From Lysinibacillus xylanilyticus (lineage in GTDB: Bacteria; Bacillota; Bacilli; Bacillales_A; Planococcaceae): 64,000 nucleotides of DNA. A program made the position numbers and the translations under genes. The stretch is from assembly GCF_001708185.1 (NCBI RefSeq), contig NZ_MDDN01000002.1, positions 372,001 to 436,000 on the forward strand. Reading direction: 5' to 3'. The notes under the pieces were generated by a model that saw nothing but the letters and a program-made list of their open reading frames with translations, was not told the DNA's origin and did not search any database. Shown here piece by piece: positions 17,515-26,642 of the stretch; within the stretch, counting starts at the first letter, position 1; each line of letters opens with the position of its first letter.

Positions 17515-17745
17515 AAAATTTTTGGTTATACTCTTTAAGCCTGGAATAGAAATCAAAATGTTGATTTAAATTTTCGTCGTTTTGCAAAGTAATGATAAAT
17601 TTCACCATATCTGATCGTTCAAAAATAGAAGCTTATCTCGCATTAGTTTACTCTATTCATGAAGTTGCCGAACGTATTAAACGCAGCCCTTCAACGACTT
17701 CAAGCTGCAGTTGCGTCTCCTCTTTAGCAGAAGCTGTTAACTCTC
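17513..17745 (-). pseudogene. Degraded coding remnant
   Basis: The minus strand reads protein-like in two pieces: TASAKEETQLQLEVVEGLRL, then after stop codons IFERSDMVKFIITLQNDENL continuing to RLKEYNQKF and a stop at 17513. Composition looks coding but the frame is broken. I do not recognise the family. Confidence 0.3.
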
Positions 17746-17783
17746 TAGTTGTGCATACATAATCGTTTTCTAAACATTGGTAA

Positions 17784-17826
17784 AAAAAACGCTTGAAACC
17801 CTACTAAAGGATTTAAAGCGTTTTTT
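17784..17826 (+). repeat. Dispersed hairpin element, copy 1 (divergent)
   Basis: AAAACGCTT..AAACCC..TACTAAAGGATTT..AAAGCGTTTT hairpin followed by T. It resembles the hairpin core of the elements at 18541-18650 and 42949-43050. Confidence 0.5.
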
Positions 17827-17924
17827 CTCGCGTTTCACAATATTATTATGAAAGGTTTGCAGCAATGCTTCCCGAATTCAATATAAAGATACTATGTTGA
17901 ATAGACGACTCATCACTATAGCAT

Positions 17925-18302
17925 TTATTCTTCGTTAAACCACAGTTCATCTTTGTTATCAACGTCGCCATTATAATTGATCAGAATTTCTTCTCCAGCT
18001 TTTATATCTTTATAAGCAAAAAAATCAAATGTTTGATTTTTAAAATTAATCTCATATGTTGCATTTGGTTCATAAGAATGATTAAACAACATTCCATAAC
18101 CAAGAAGGATCGCAGAACGACCAATTCCATACTCAAAAGCGTAATCAGCGAGCAAGGTTTGCTCAATGTATTGATGCTCTTCATTTGGATAAGCAATTAC
18201 AGGTGCCTCATGTAAAAGCTCTCCTTTCTGGATATCGCATGTAGCAAATACCCCTCTATTGAATTCTCCATCACTTAATGGAGATGTTTTTATTTCAATC
18301 AT
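17925..18302 (-). CDS. SET-domain protein
   Basis: 125 residues. ATG at 18302 follows AGGAG by 7 nt; an ATG 18 nt upstream contains that site and is not used here. The short SET fold shows RGVFATCDIQKGE near residue 20, the pseudoknot motif GMLFNHSYEPNATYE, and GEEILINYNG near the end, where the tyrosine serves S-adenosylmethionine chemistry. Such minimal bacterial SET proteins are putative protein-lysine methyltransferases; substrate unknown. The gene stands alone. Confidence 0.8.
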   Translation of the reverse strand: MIEIKTSPLSDGEFNRGVFATCDIQKGELLHEAPVIAYPNEEHQYIEQTLLADYAFEYGIGRSAILLGYGMLFNHSYEPNATYEINFKNQTFDFFAYKDIKAGEEILINYNGDVDNKDELWFNEE

Positions 18303-18420
18303 GTTTGTTCTCCTACTCATTAATAAAATTTTCTTTTTAACTGTAACATTAATTTGAACATTGAGGTCTAAAAAAATGAAATTATTTTAAATAAAACACC
18401 TTTAGTGTCACCGAATAATG

Positions 18421-18481
18421 GCTCATCACCATAACATGTGGTTGATTTAACAAATGTCTTCCACAACTTTTGGTGATGAGC
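18421..18481. repeat. Inverted repeat GCTCATCACCA
   Basis: Perfect 11-bp arms (18421-18431 and 18471-18481) with an inner GTGG/CCAC pair. A related CTCATCACTATAGCA piece occurs near 17909. It looks like a small mobile palindromic element rather than a terminator, as no T run follows. Confidence 0.45.
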
Positions 18482-18540
18482 ACGAAAAATTGAAGATCAA
18501 TAAGGAGTATCAAAAAAATCTTTTTGTTTGTTCAGAAAAT

Positions 18541-18650
18541 GTGTAAAGTCTTTTCATTTTCTAGCCTTGTCAAACGTATTTTCATAAAAGGAAAAGCGCC
18601 TCGAACCCTTTATACTAAAGGATCCAAAGCACTTTTCAATTGGTTTGGAC
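18541..18650 (+). repeat. Dispersed hairpin element, copy 2
   Basis: About 110 bp that align well with 42949-43050, including CTTTTCATTTT, AACGTATT and the hairpin AAAAGCGCC..CCCTTT..AAAGGAT..AAAGCACTTTT. No gene is encoded; a chance open frame crosses it. Copies near unrelated genes suggest a miniature mobile or retained integration element. Confidence 0.55.
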
Positions 18651-18668
18651 TAGCGTTCCCAACTAAAA

Positions 18669-19919
18669 TTAAGCAGTTACTTTTTGCGTATTTTTTTTAC
18701 TCATTTTACTTAACCAAATAAATATAAACACAATAATTAATATAACTGGGGCTAACTCTTTTGGGAAAAATAGCATTAGTGAAATTCCTACTAGTAAAGG
18801 TGTCTTTAAAATAGCAATCGAAGCACTACCACCTATAACAGCTACGATAAAAAGCATATCTAGTTGCGGGAAAAAAGTCGCGATCGCGTAGCCCTGTAAA
18901 ATGGAAGCGAAGATAACTGGTAAAACATTTCCACCAACCCAACCTGACTTAAAACAAAACTCCATAAAAATCAGTTTTAAAACAGAAGCTAAAATTAAAG
19001 TAGCCATCGAAAGTGTCGGTACTAAACTAGGTAAAGCTTGCATAGACAGTTGACCGGAAAAAAGTAATTTAGGAGCGATTAAAGACATCAAACCAATCCC
19101 GATACCACCGATAACAGCACTTAAAATAATTTTATTGTTGATTTTAGAAAAGATTTTATTCATTGCTCTTTCCATTAGTTCATAAAGTTTACTAAACAAA
19201 ATACCAAACAACACAAAAGGAATAAAAAGAAACAATTCATCCAACCCCCAGTTCGTTTCACCTAACTTGGTCACAAAGGGAGGTTGATCTGATATTTTAA
19301 TAAAAATCATAAAAGTCACTATTCCATTAATGATAAATAATAAATACAAGAATTTCTTCAATAAAAGCAGTTTTTTCTCTTTAGGTGCCTGATCAGGATT
19401 ATAGGGAATAAGGTAATGATGAGGTAAAGCAAATTGTTTTAGCCTAATTAACCAAGATTCCTTTTTCCATTCATTGTAGGAAAAATAAAAGTAACGCATT
19501 TTATCTGCCTGCCATACTGATAACGCAATAACAGAACTTAATATGGCTGCTGCAGGACCAACACTTGCACCAAAAATTAAAATTAAAAAAGCAATTAAAA
19601 AATTGAGACCTACATTTGAATAGTTCATTCTTTGAGTTGTTTTTAATTCAACAATAGCTTCATTAGCCGTTTGAGGCAGTCCCCCCCACTTATACTTGCT
19701 AACACCGACTAAAACACCACCCAAAATACATAAAAGTAATGTATAAATAGCAGGTACTTTTAAAGTATTGGATACGTCAGTCCATAAAAAATCTGCCAAG
19801 CCATTAACTACTATTAAAAAAACAGAAGAAATAAAACCGATCATCCCACTTAAAATTAAGCCATAAACTAGTAATCCGATTATTTTAAAATACTTCTCAT
19901 TCAATACAAAATTCACCAC
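18669..19919 (-). CDS. ClC-family chloride channel or transporter
   Basis: 416 residues with about ten hydrophobic segments. The ClC-type anion-site sequences appear in modified form: FGASVGPAAAIL around residue 116-127 and GGNVLPVIFAS around residue 326-336. A charged cytoplasmic loop lies between (about 140-190). It moves chloride, fluoride or a similar anion across the cytoplasmic membrane. The Glu of the usual GKEGP is replaced by Ala/Pro-rich sequence, which would favour a channel over an exchanger. The GTG start has a weak ribosome site, so a slightly later start is possible. Confidence 0.8.
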   Translation of the reverse strand: MVNFVLNEKYFKIIGLLVYGLILSGMIGFISSVFLIVVNGLADFLWTDVSNTLKVPAIYTLLLCILGGVLVGVSKYKWGGLPQTANEAIVELKTTQRMNYSNVGLNFLIAFLILIFGASVGPAAAILSSVIALSVWQADKMRYFYFSYNEWKKESWLIRLKQFALPHHYLIPYNPDQAPKEKKLLLLKKFLYLLFIINGIVTFMIFIKISDQPPFVTKLGETNWGLDELFLFIPFVLFGILFSKLYELMERAMNKIFSKINNKIILSAVIGGIGIGLMSLIAPKLLFSGQLSMQALPSLVPTLSMATLILASVLKLIFMEFCFKSGWVGGNVLPVIFASILQGYAIATFFPQLDMLFIVAVIGGSASIAILKTPLLVGISLMLFFPKELAPVILIIVFIFIWLSKMSKKNTQKVTA

Positions 19920-20239
19920 TTTTATACATATATTAAGACACTCTCTTGTTAGTAACTATATTTATTTGAAATACAGCAGCCATTTTTATAATGCCAATAT
20001 AACTATACTAGACTTTGTGCTGAAAGAGCTAGTATTTTCCTCTCTAGTATCTAAACAAACTAAGAGATAGATTGCCTAGTTTATGATTGTCACCATTCCC
20101 GTTTCTTTGCTTCTCATATTCCATAACTGTAAATAAATCTTCGATGCACTATTACCATTTGTCTATCAAATTACAATTTACTATGTTATGATTTCCTTAT
20201 AAAAGGAATTTTTAGTTAATTAAGATTCGTGTAAGTTTA
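19920..20239. other. Intergenic region
   Basis: About 320 bp of AT-rich sequence between divergent units. It should hold the promoter of the ClC gene; no further gene or clear hairpin is seen. Confidence 0.4.
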
Positions 20240-20832
20240 TTGAATAAGGGGAAGAGGAACCGAATAATAGATACCATCATCTATATGATAAGACACGCAG
20301 AATCACCATTTGTTTTCGGTCAAGAACGAACGAGAAAACTATCCAACCAAGGTGCAATAGACGCAAAAAAAGTAACGGCAATAATGAATGAGCAGAAGAT
20401 TGATCTAGTAATCTCAAGTCCTTATACAAGATCAGTTTAAACAATCGAGGGAATTGTTGATTCCTAAAATATAGAAGTAAAGGTAGTTGAGGAATTAAGG
20501 GAAAGGCAATTAAAGGGGCTTATAAATTACCTGAAGAAGAAATACAACAGGCAATAAAAAAATCCTATGAAGATATTGATTTTAATTTATCGGGCGGAGA
20601 ATCAGTAAGAGACGTCCAAAATCGGGCTATTCCTATAATAAAAGAACTTCTAAATAATTATGAGACACAGACTATTATTATAGGAACTCATGGAAATGTT
20701 ATGACTATTATTATGAATTATTTTAAGAAAGAATACGGATATCATTTTTGGAAAAACACTTCAAAACCTGACATATACAAGTTGGTATTTTCAAGAGAAA
20801 CACTAAAATTAGTACAACGGAAATGGGAATGA
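20240..20832 (+). pseudogene. Histidine phosphatase family protein, inactivated
   Basis: The N-terminal piece carries the catalytic IRHAES and ends at a TAA after ISSPYTRSV, where relatives continue with Gln (CAA to TAA). A second in-frame TAA follows 9 codons later, then a one-base frameshift near 20505. After that the frame resumes as GAYKLPEEEIQQAIKKS, GGESVRDVQNRA, IIIGTHGNVMTIIM (second catalytic His) and ends at TGA 20832. A phosphoglycerate-mutase-like phosphatase that has decayed by at least three lesions. Confidence 0.8.
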
Positions 20833-21103
20833 CTTAAGCAGAGGCTATTATCCCCTTTTCAAAATCAAAAACAATAGCCATCAGAATCAAACTAGCGGGC
20901 ATTTGGATATAAAACATACACAAAAATACTTTTGTTATGCTTCCCCAATCACTTCTGTAGCTCCACTCTCTAGTTTTGTTCCAGATACTTTTTCAATAAT
21001 GCTTAACTCAGCCAATTTTGACACTAAAGTGATTAAATTTATGAAATTAGCTCAATCATCAATGTAAAAAATTCTTTTAATTAATGGATATATGGACATT
21101 CAG

Positions 21104-21304
21104 TTAATTTATGAGCCTTTGGTTATATTCAATCCACTTTTCCATTTCTTTCTCAACTGCTCGATTTTGCCATTCAAACCATATGCCCGAACACTCACTA
21201 CAATGACTATCTACTCCACTTTTTTTATGTGCATCTTTACATGTAAATACAGTCTTTTTACGACAACTATAGCAGTAAACTTCTTTATCTTTATAAAATT
21301 CCAT
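21104..21304 (-). CDS. Small zinc-ribbon protein
   Basis: 66 residues from ATG 21304, which follows GGGAG by 9 nt; two earlier in-frame ATGs are possible. CYSC near residue 11-14 and CSEC near 35-38 form a four-cysteine zinc site, and the C-terminus is a charged helix (EKEMEKWIEYNQ). The pattern fits a zinc-binding adapter. Role unknown. Confidence 0.6.
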   Translation of the reverse strand: MEFYKDKEVYCYSCRKKTVFTCKDAHKKSGVDSHCSECSGIWFEWQNRAVEKEMEKWIEYNQRLIN

Positions 21305-21496
21305 AACCATCAACTCCCACATTTTACACATATTCATTTCCGTTTTGTACACAAATTATTCTTATTTACAAAGTAAATCATTACGGACAATGAATAGCCT
21401 TTAAAAGCAGTGGTTTTGTAGTTTCCTCCTGCCTCCATTAGTCGAATAACAGGTACTCACCCCTTCTCGAATCAACGTACCGATGCAAAGCTAATT

Positions 21497-22204
21497 TTAA
21501 CATCTAACATACTTGCGTTTGAATCCGATTCTCCCTTTATCCATTTCTTTTTGAATACTTTCGTAAGCATTTAGGAAACTTGTTTTTTTCTTGTCCCGTT
21601 TGACTTCTACTATACCTACTTCCTTTGCGGTCTCGACAGCTTTTTCATGTAGTGGCAAATATGAAAGTCCTACTGTGTATAGAAAATTATTCATAGCAGA
21701 TTTCGTTCTTTCTGGCGAATTATGAAGAGAATTTTTCACAATATCAAGCATATTAGAAATCTTGCTTTCGGAAAATTCATTGTCTTTGCGATTCCCTAAA
21801 AGCCAACAGTAGCAACTCCAACCCGCTGACATTCTTAGCTCGTCACCGCTTGCAATCCATTTATCTGCAACGTCTTGTGCAATAGCTGACTCTGATAAAG
21901 TTACTGCCACTACATAATCAGACAGCATATAAAAATACGCTTCATCTATCCAACGATCAAAATCCGACTCAGTCATAGCTTTTGGGTCTGCTATGATGCC
22001 TGCAAAATACATTGCATCATAGTTACCTGTAGCATAAAGCTCTTCAGCTAAAGATTGATTTATTTTTATTTTCTTCGCGATTGGTTTCATAGCACCTGTA
22101 GCCACACCAAAAACAGGCTCGTGTGCACCATTAGATATGTACATTTTTTTAGTTCGTTCCTTACCGAGGGATTCAAGCTCCTGCATAACTGTTTTGAAAT
22201 CCAT
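21497..22204 (-). CDS. DNA alkylation repair (AlkD-like HEAT-repeat) protein
   Basis: 235 residues of repeated helical pairs. It shows the AlkC/AlkD-type start (KTVMQELESLGKERTKK, then GAHEPVFGVATG), LAEELYATGNYDAMYFAGII and WSCYCWLLG. AlkD-type proteins remove alkylated purines by wrapping the duplex. Subfamilies in Bacillus lack glycosylase activity, so repair is inferred from fold. Strong ribosome site AAGGAAGG; monocistronic with a terminator downstream on the far side. Confidence 0.75.
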   Translation of the reverse strand: MDFKTVMQELESLGKERTKKMYISNGAHEPVFGVATGAMKPIAKKIKINQSLAEELYATGNYDAMYFAGIIADPKAMTESDFDRWIDEAYFYMLSDYVVAVTLSESAIAQDVADKWIASGDELRMSAGWSCYCWLLGNRKDNEFSESKISNMLDIVKNSLHNSPERTKSAMNNFLYTVGLSYLPLHEKAVETAKEVGIVEVKRDKKKTSFLNAYESIQKEMDKGRIGFKRKYVRC

Positions 22205-22391
22205 AGTTTTATACTTCCTTCCTTAATATTAATACCTTTTTAATGATAACCAACTAGTTTCTATTCCTTATCAAGTCTTCCATACTTCCTGATATTTTAA
22301 CCCTAATCGTTATTCAAGTATTCCGCTTCGTTTGTTTTAGTACATTCCTACACAATTTTTAAATCGAATTTAACATAAATATCCAATAAAA

Positions 22392-22421
22392 AAAATCACC
22401 TCTAAGACTAGAGGTGATTTT
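22392..22421. terminator. Hairpin terminator between the cytolysin and AlkD-like genes
   Basis: AAAATCACCTCT (22392-22403) and AGAGGTGATTTT (22410-22421) pair perfectly. Flanks are A-rich on one side and T-rich on the other. It lies about 180 bp after the cytolysin stop; the rest of 22205-22598 holds no gene. Confidence 0.7.
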
Positions 22422-22598
22422 ATCAAACTTTATTACAATTTATCAATCTTTATAGTGAAGTTAATCTAGCACATTAAGTATGAACATGTTTTGATCAACC
22501 TTTTTCAAAAGATACATTTATTATTGATTTCCATTTCAATGTCAAACCTTAAAACGAAGCTACATCATATTTGAGAAAGTACCTCTCATGACTAATAC

Positions 22599-24131
22599 CT
22601 AATTAATAATACCTGTTGGGTATAATGTAGTTCCTCCAATTGAAACATTTATTTCATTCGATAATGGAACATTGTATTCATCAATAATTGTTCTCCACCA
22701 CTCCCATGCAAGACCTGTACATTCTCTTGCATAAATTCTTATATTTTTTGAATTAGGCGGAAGTGGTATTACTGTAGAGAAATGAGCTGTTTTATCTTTC
22801 CAGTTTCCATCCCAAGTTTTATGGGATAGTACTTCATTTCCATTTTCATCATATGAAAATTCATCCCAGGCTACTTCAAATTGAGCAACATATGCACCAG
22901 AATGATCAAGATTGATGCTTCCTTTAGAATATTCGGTAGTTGTCGTCTCGATATAATCTGTATTGTTATGAACAGCAGCAATTGAATTGTCCTTTAAGAA
23001 AACACTTGTATATGATATTGGGTATGCTGGATTTTTAAGACTAAATTCTGCATTATCTTTAATTATTTTTCTAATTTCATTAAAGTCTTTTGACACAACC
23101 TGGTTATGCGTTTGTGAATCTCCGCCTAATACTACAGCAGTAAAGGAACTTTCTTCAAAAATATCTTTGTATTGTCCACTAGTTTCTACATTGGTATTGA
23201 CATCATTCAGTAAGGCTTTAAAAGCAGCTTGTACATCCTTGCTCTTAGAGCTTGTTTCTAATTTCACATAAATTGTTCTGCCATAAGCTACATTTGACAC
23301 CATAACGGGAGGAGCATCATTACTTACTCCTTTACGAGTTAACTCTTCAAAAAGAACACTTTCATCAAAAAGGTCTGATGGATTGTTAGGTAGTTCTGCA
23401 CTTACGGTATAAAATATTTGTTTATATGCCGCAACCATCACCTTTTTCTCTCCACTTTCAATCGCATTAAAGTCAATTCCCAGTGAATTTTCAAGAACTT
23501 TGGCGTTAACATTCAGCGTGCTTGCTATTTGAGATTTGCTATAAACCATAGATTCTGAATATTGTAGTCTTGCAGGTAAAGTATGGGTTGTTGAATATTT
23601 TTCATTCCAAGTAGATACTAATTCATCTACTGCCCCAGATACATTACCATATGTTGGATTATCCACAGTTATAGTATTTTCTCTTTTCATACCAGGTAAG
23701 TCTATGCTAATATTTAGCGGTTTTCTTTTGGCAACCAATAAACTAGGTTGATTGTCTACAAAAGCTTTGTTTGCAAGTTGTAATGCTCCTGGATAGGTAC
23801 GATTCGCCATAGAATCGATAATTGAAATATCCACCGGTGAAGTTGTAAGTGATTTTTTATTACGTTCAACTACTATAAATTTATCTTTTGAGTTTTTACC
23901 TTCTTTTGGAACAAAACTATTAATCTTATCACCATTCACTGCCAAAACTTCGCTGTTATTGTAGTTCAAGTTTGCTATACCAGTATCAATGTCATTAGGT
24001 ATGCTTGTTTCACTAGCTAAATTAGTATCAAGTGTTTCAGCAAAGGAAATAATCGGATAATTAATAATGCATAAACAAACAGATAAACTTACTAAAAATT
24101 TTATGACTTTAAAATAATTTCGCTTTCCCAA
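22599..24131 (-). CDS. Cholesterol-dependent cytolysin (thiol-activated, sphaericolysin/alveolysin type)
   Basis: 510 residues, TTG start 7 nt after GGAGG. Signal peptide of about 31 residues ([19 protein letters not shown]). The mature toxin shows the CDC domains in order and the unmodified undecapeptide [11 protein letters not shown] at 470-480, plus the Thr-Leu cholesterol-recognition pair at 502-503. It is secreted, binds membrane cholesterol and oligomerises into large pores. Lysinibacillus sphaericolysin is the obvious comparison. An extended -10 (TGGTATAAT, minus strand, about 24157-24165) lies close upstream. No regulator is adjacent, so it is probably a single-gene unit. Confidence 0.96.
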   Translation of the reverse strand: MGKRNYFKVIKFLVSLSVCLCIINYPIISFAETLDTNLASETSIPNDIDTGIANLNYNNSEVLAVNGDKINSFVPKEGKNSKDKFIVVERNKKSLTTSPVDISIIDSMANRTYPGALQLANKAFVDNQPSLLVAKRKPLNISIDLPGMKRENTITVDNPTYGNVSGAVDELVSTWNEKYSTTHTLPARLQYSESMVYSKSQIASTLNVNAKVLENSLGIDFNAIESGEKKVMVAAYKQIFYTVSAELPNNPSDLFDESVLFEELTRKGVSNDAPPVMVSNVAYGRTIYVKLETSSKSKDVQAAFKALLNDVNTNVETSGQYKDIFEESSFTAVVLGGDSQTHNQVVSKDFNEIRKIIKDNAEFSLKNPAYPISYTSVFLKDNSIAAVHNNTDYIETTTTEYSKGSINLDHSGAYVAQFEVAWDEFSYDENGNEVLSHKTWDGNWKDKTAHFSTVIPLPPNSKNIRIYARECTGLAWEWWRTIIDEYNVPLSNEINVSIGGTTLYPTGIIN

Positions 24132-24271
24132 AAAAATCCTCCTCCTTTTTTAGGAAATTATACCACAGGAATATTTTAAATAAATATAGTAGTTTAGTTT
24201 CATATTTTAACCACTAAGTAGTACATTTGAAGGAATTCTCTGTTAGTTAAGCAAAGTATTTTTGATTATGC

Positions 24272-24311
24272 AAAAAAAAAAAAAGACACCTACTTGTGAC
24301 GATGCCTTTTT
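24272..24311 (-). terminator. Terminator of the DUF4261 gene
   Basis: On the minus strand AAAAAGGCATC pairs with GGTGTCTTTTT (G-U pairs included) and is followed by a run of 13 T. Confidence 0.7.
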
Positions 24312-24320
24312 GGAATGAAA

Positions 24321-25448
24321 CTAGTATTTGATTTTGAGAGTATCCCCCTCGACATAAACTCCCTCGGAACGGGAAATCGGCAGCTTTTGCTCCGCTGAGA
24401 AGCCGATCGTTTCTCCATCCCTTAAAGTGACGTTTTCATCTACAATATATCCTGAAATAGTAATCAAAAAGTCACGCATCTCTTCAGGGGATGCTTGGCT
24501 GTCCAGGATTTCAATTTCATCCTTGCCAAAGGCTTTTAGCCCATAGGTATATCCATCGACCCCGGCTTCTGTTCCGACTAGGCCGAAATAAACCAGATTC
24601 AGTAAAGGGAACATGTCGTCATCCTTCATCATTTCAGCCATATCTAGATAAAGTTCAGGCTGAAATACAGTGCCGCATGTATAGATCCCTATTGCGTTAG
24701 GAAGCTTTAGGCAACTGGCCGCCAGCTTGGTATATAGCCTGCCGCTGTCTAGCGGGGAGCCCGAGCGTGTAAATACAGCCAGAATGATTTGAGCTACATG
24801 TGTTTGGGTAACCTCCACGGCTTCTTTCCACAGATAGTTTCCCTGTGCATAAAACTCAGCCTCACCATCCGGTACGGGAGCATCGACAAAACTTACCGCT
24901 AACATGGAGTCGTCCACTTCAAAGACCAAAGTTCCTTCATTTGTTTCTTCGGCGTTTTCCTCATCCTCTCCTGACGAGCAGGAGATGTTCCAATCATTGA
25001 AAAGGTTGGCTTTGATCTGATCAATATCACATTCTGCGGAGTTAAGCAAAACGAACCCGTTAAAAATATCAGAACCATTGTCTTGCGTTTCTGCCTCATC
25101 CTCCATGGATTGGGCAGCTTCATATGCTGCAGCCTGCTGCATCCAATATTCTCGGATTAATTCTACCATCTTTACAGCTTCTTGCTCTGCAGTCGCAGGG
25201 GCATAAGGTTGCATCTCGCTGAATATATGGCCGCAATGCTCGATGTCAGACGGATCCTCATAGCCTCCACATACGCCAAGGAGCCATTTTCCAAGCATTG
25301 CTTTTTTATACCTGAATATATAGTAGTGCATATCATGTAAATCAAACTCTCCAGCAATTTCTATTTTGCTAGGTTCTCTCCCGAGTTCGCGTTCATCCGC
25401 AAGCCAGTCAATCATGGATTGCATCGCTGCTTGTTGTTGAGCTGTCAT
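24321..25448 (-). CDS. DUF4261 domain protein, compositionally foreign
   Basis: 375 residues. The N-terminal third is an acidic helical part (WLADERELGREPSKIE, then CGGYEDPSDIEHCGHIF). The rest fits DUF4261: FVLLNSAECDIDQIKANLF, FVDAPVPDGEAEFYAQGNYL, SGSPLDSGRLYTKLAASCLK, YTYGLKAFGKDEIEILD and DGETIGFSAEQKLPISRSEG. Function unknown. G+C and use of GC-ending codons are visibly higher than in the flanking genes, which indicates transfer from a different genome. Clean ribosome site (GGGGAGAAATTA). Stands alone with its own terminator. Confidence 0.85.
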   Translation of the reverse strand: MTAQQQAAMQSMIDWLADERELGREPSKIEIAGEFDLHDMHYYIFRYKKAMLGKWLLGVCGGYEDPSDIEHCGHIFSEMQPYAPATAEQEAVKMVELIREYWMQQAAAYEAAQSMEDEAETQDNGSDIFNGFVLLNSAECDIDQIKANLFNDWNISCSSGEDEENAEETNEGTLVFEVDDSMLAVSFVDAPVPDGEAEFYAQGNYLWKEAVEVTQTHVAQIILAVFTRSGSPLDSGRLYTKLAASCLKLPNAIGIYTCGTVFQPELYLDMAEMMKDDDMFPLLNLVYFGLVGTEAGVDGYTYGLKAFGKDEIEILDSQASPEEMRDFLITISGYIVDENVTLRDGETIGFSAEQKLPISRSEGVYVEGDTLKIKY

Positions 25449-25740
25449 TAATTTCTCCCCTTTATGAATGTATTATTCTACCATTATTATACCAGCTTTT
25501 ATGGCAAGAAATAGTGAAGCAAGGATTATTCCTCCTATGGTAGATTACTCCTATTTCTATTATAGGAAGTCGTTCATCAATTATTGAGTGCTGGGATAAG
25601 TAGCAATATAATCCCGACTTTTTGGTCATAAAAAAATCCTCCATTCAATTGAATTGGAAGATAATTTCGGTACTATATTCACGTAATTTTAGGAGTAATA
25701 ATAAAGGGATTCTACGTCAGTGACCGAATCCCCATTCTTT

Positions 25741-26187
25741 TCAATGGTTTGCATTTGTAGTTCTAACGGTGAAATTTTGTAGATGTTCAGAGCTAATACT
25801 ATATGAAACAACCTTCTTCTTGTACTTCTTGACTACATCAACGCGATTGTCGTAACTAAAAACAAAGAAATTAACATCTTTTTTGCCTCTTTTTACATTC
25901 ATGATAAATGGAGTAACATTAGTCTCTGGCTGTAAAAATAATTTTTCATTACCTGGAAATATATAGTGTTTTTTCAAGAATGAAGCTTTATTAAAATAGT
26001 TTGTAAATCTATTTTTTTCTTCCTCTTCTAAATTCTTTCCATTAAATGTTACCGTAACATCTTTTGAATCAAGTTTTTTATGAAGTTCAAATTTACTTAC
26101 ACCCCATCCCACAACTATACTGGGAGGGCTCGTTAACAATTTAATAATAGATCCAATCACTATCGTAATAATCAAACCTGTTGTCAT
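25741..26187 (-). CDS. yfmQ: YfmQ family protein
   Basis: 148 residues: one N-terminal membrane helix (about 3-28), then a soluble domain with FELHKKLDSKDVTVTFNGK, FLKKHYIFPGNEKLFL and NVKRGKKDVNFFVFSYDNRV. The pattern agrees with Bacillus YfmQ as I remember it. Function unknown; probably membrane-anchored facing the cytoplasm. Weak ribosome site. Confidence 0.7.
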   Translation of the reverse strand: MTTGLIITIVIGSIIKLLTSPPSIVVGWGVSKFELHKKLDSKDVTVTFNGKNLEEEEKNRFTNYFNKASFLKKHYIFPGNEKLFLQPETNVTPFIMNVKRGKKDVNFFVFSYDNRVDVVKKYKKKVVSYSISSEHLQNFTVRTTNANH

Positions 26188-26326
26188 ACCATACCAACTC
26201 TTTCAAAAATTTTATCATTTTAGTAGCAATTACTATATTACTATATTTTTACCTATATTGCACATTATTTTGTAAAAATCAGGTGTGTTGAGTAACCATT
26301 TTTATACATCCAATTAATTCGAAGAG

Positions 26327-26390
26327 GCTGATTTCCGCTACGGGCTACTCGCTTTCCTGCGGGAGTCGGGTAGCCCTACGCTACAATCAG
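26327..26390. repeat. Bacillaceae-type palindromic intergenic repeat
   Basis: CTGATT..GGGCTAC..CGCTTTCCTGCGGG..GTAGCCC..AATCAG: nested inverted repeats, much richer in GC than the surroundings. Elements with a CGCTTTCC core are scattered through Bacillaceae genomes. Confidence 0.6.
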
Positions 26391-26559
26391 TTAAAATGGG
26401 CATATATTTGCAAAATAGCAACAAAAAAATCCTTTTTTTCGCGCAATAATAAACCTATTTTTTCCCAATCAACACGCCTGATAAAAAATAATTAGAAATT
26501 AGGCTATATCGATGTTTTATCATCCACCTCTCAATGATAAGGGATTTATATTTTTTATA

Positions 26560-26594
26560 ACCATCCAATTCGATGCTTTTTTGACCATCCATTT
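26560..26594. promoter_or_regulatory. Candidate MocR operator cluster, downstream
   Basis: AACCATCCAATT and GACCATCCATTT are direct repeats 24 bp apart (CATCCA at 26562 and 26586). More CATCCA pieces lie at 26307, 26521 and 26632. Spacing equals that upstream of the MocR gene. Confidence 0.45.
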
Positions 26595-26642
26595 ATCTTA
26601 GGGATAAGACCCAATCTAACACATTTTTAGTCATCCAACTGT

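Noticed and set aside
26300-26640. CRISPR-like repeats (several CATCCA)
   Set aside because: The repeated unit is only 7-10 bp with unequal spacing; regulator operators explain it better.
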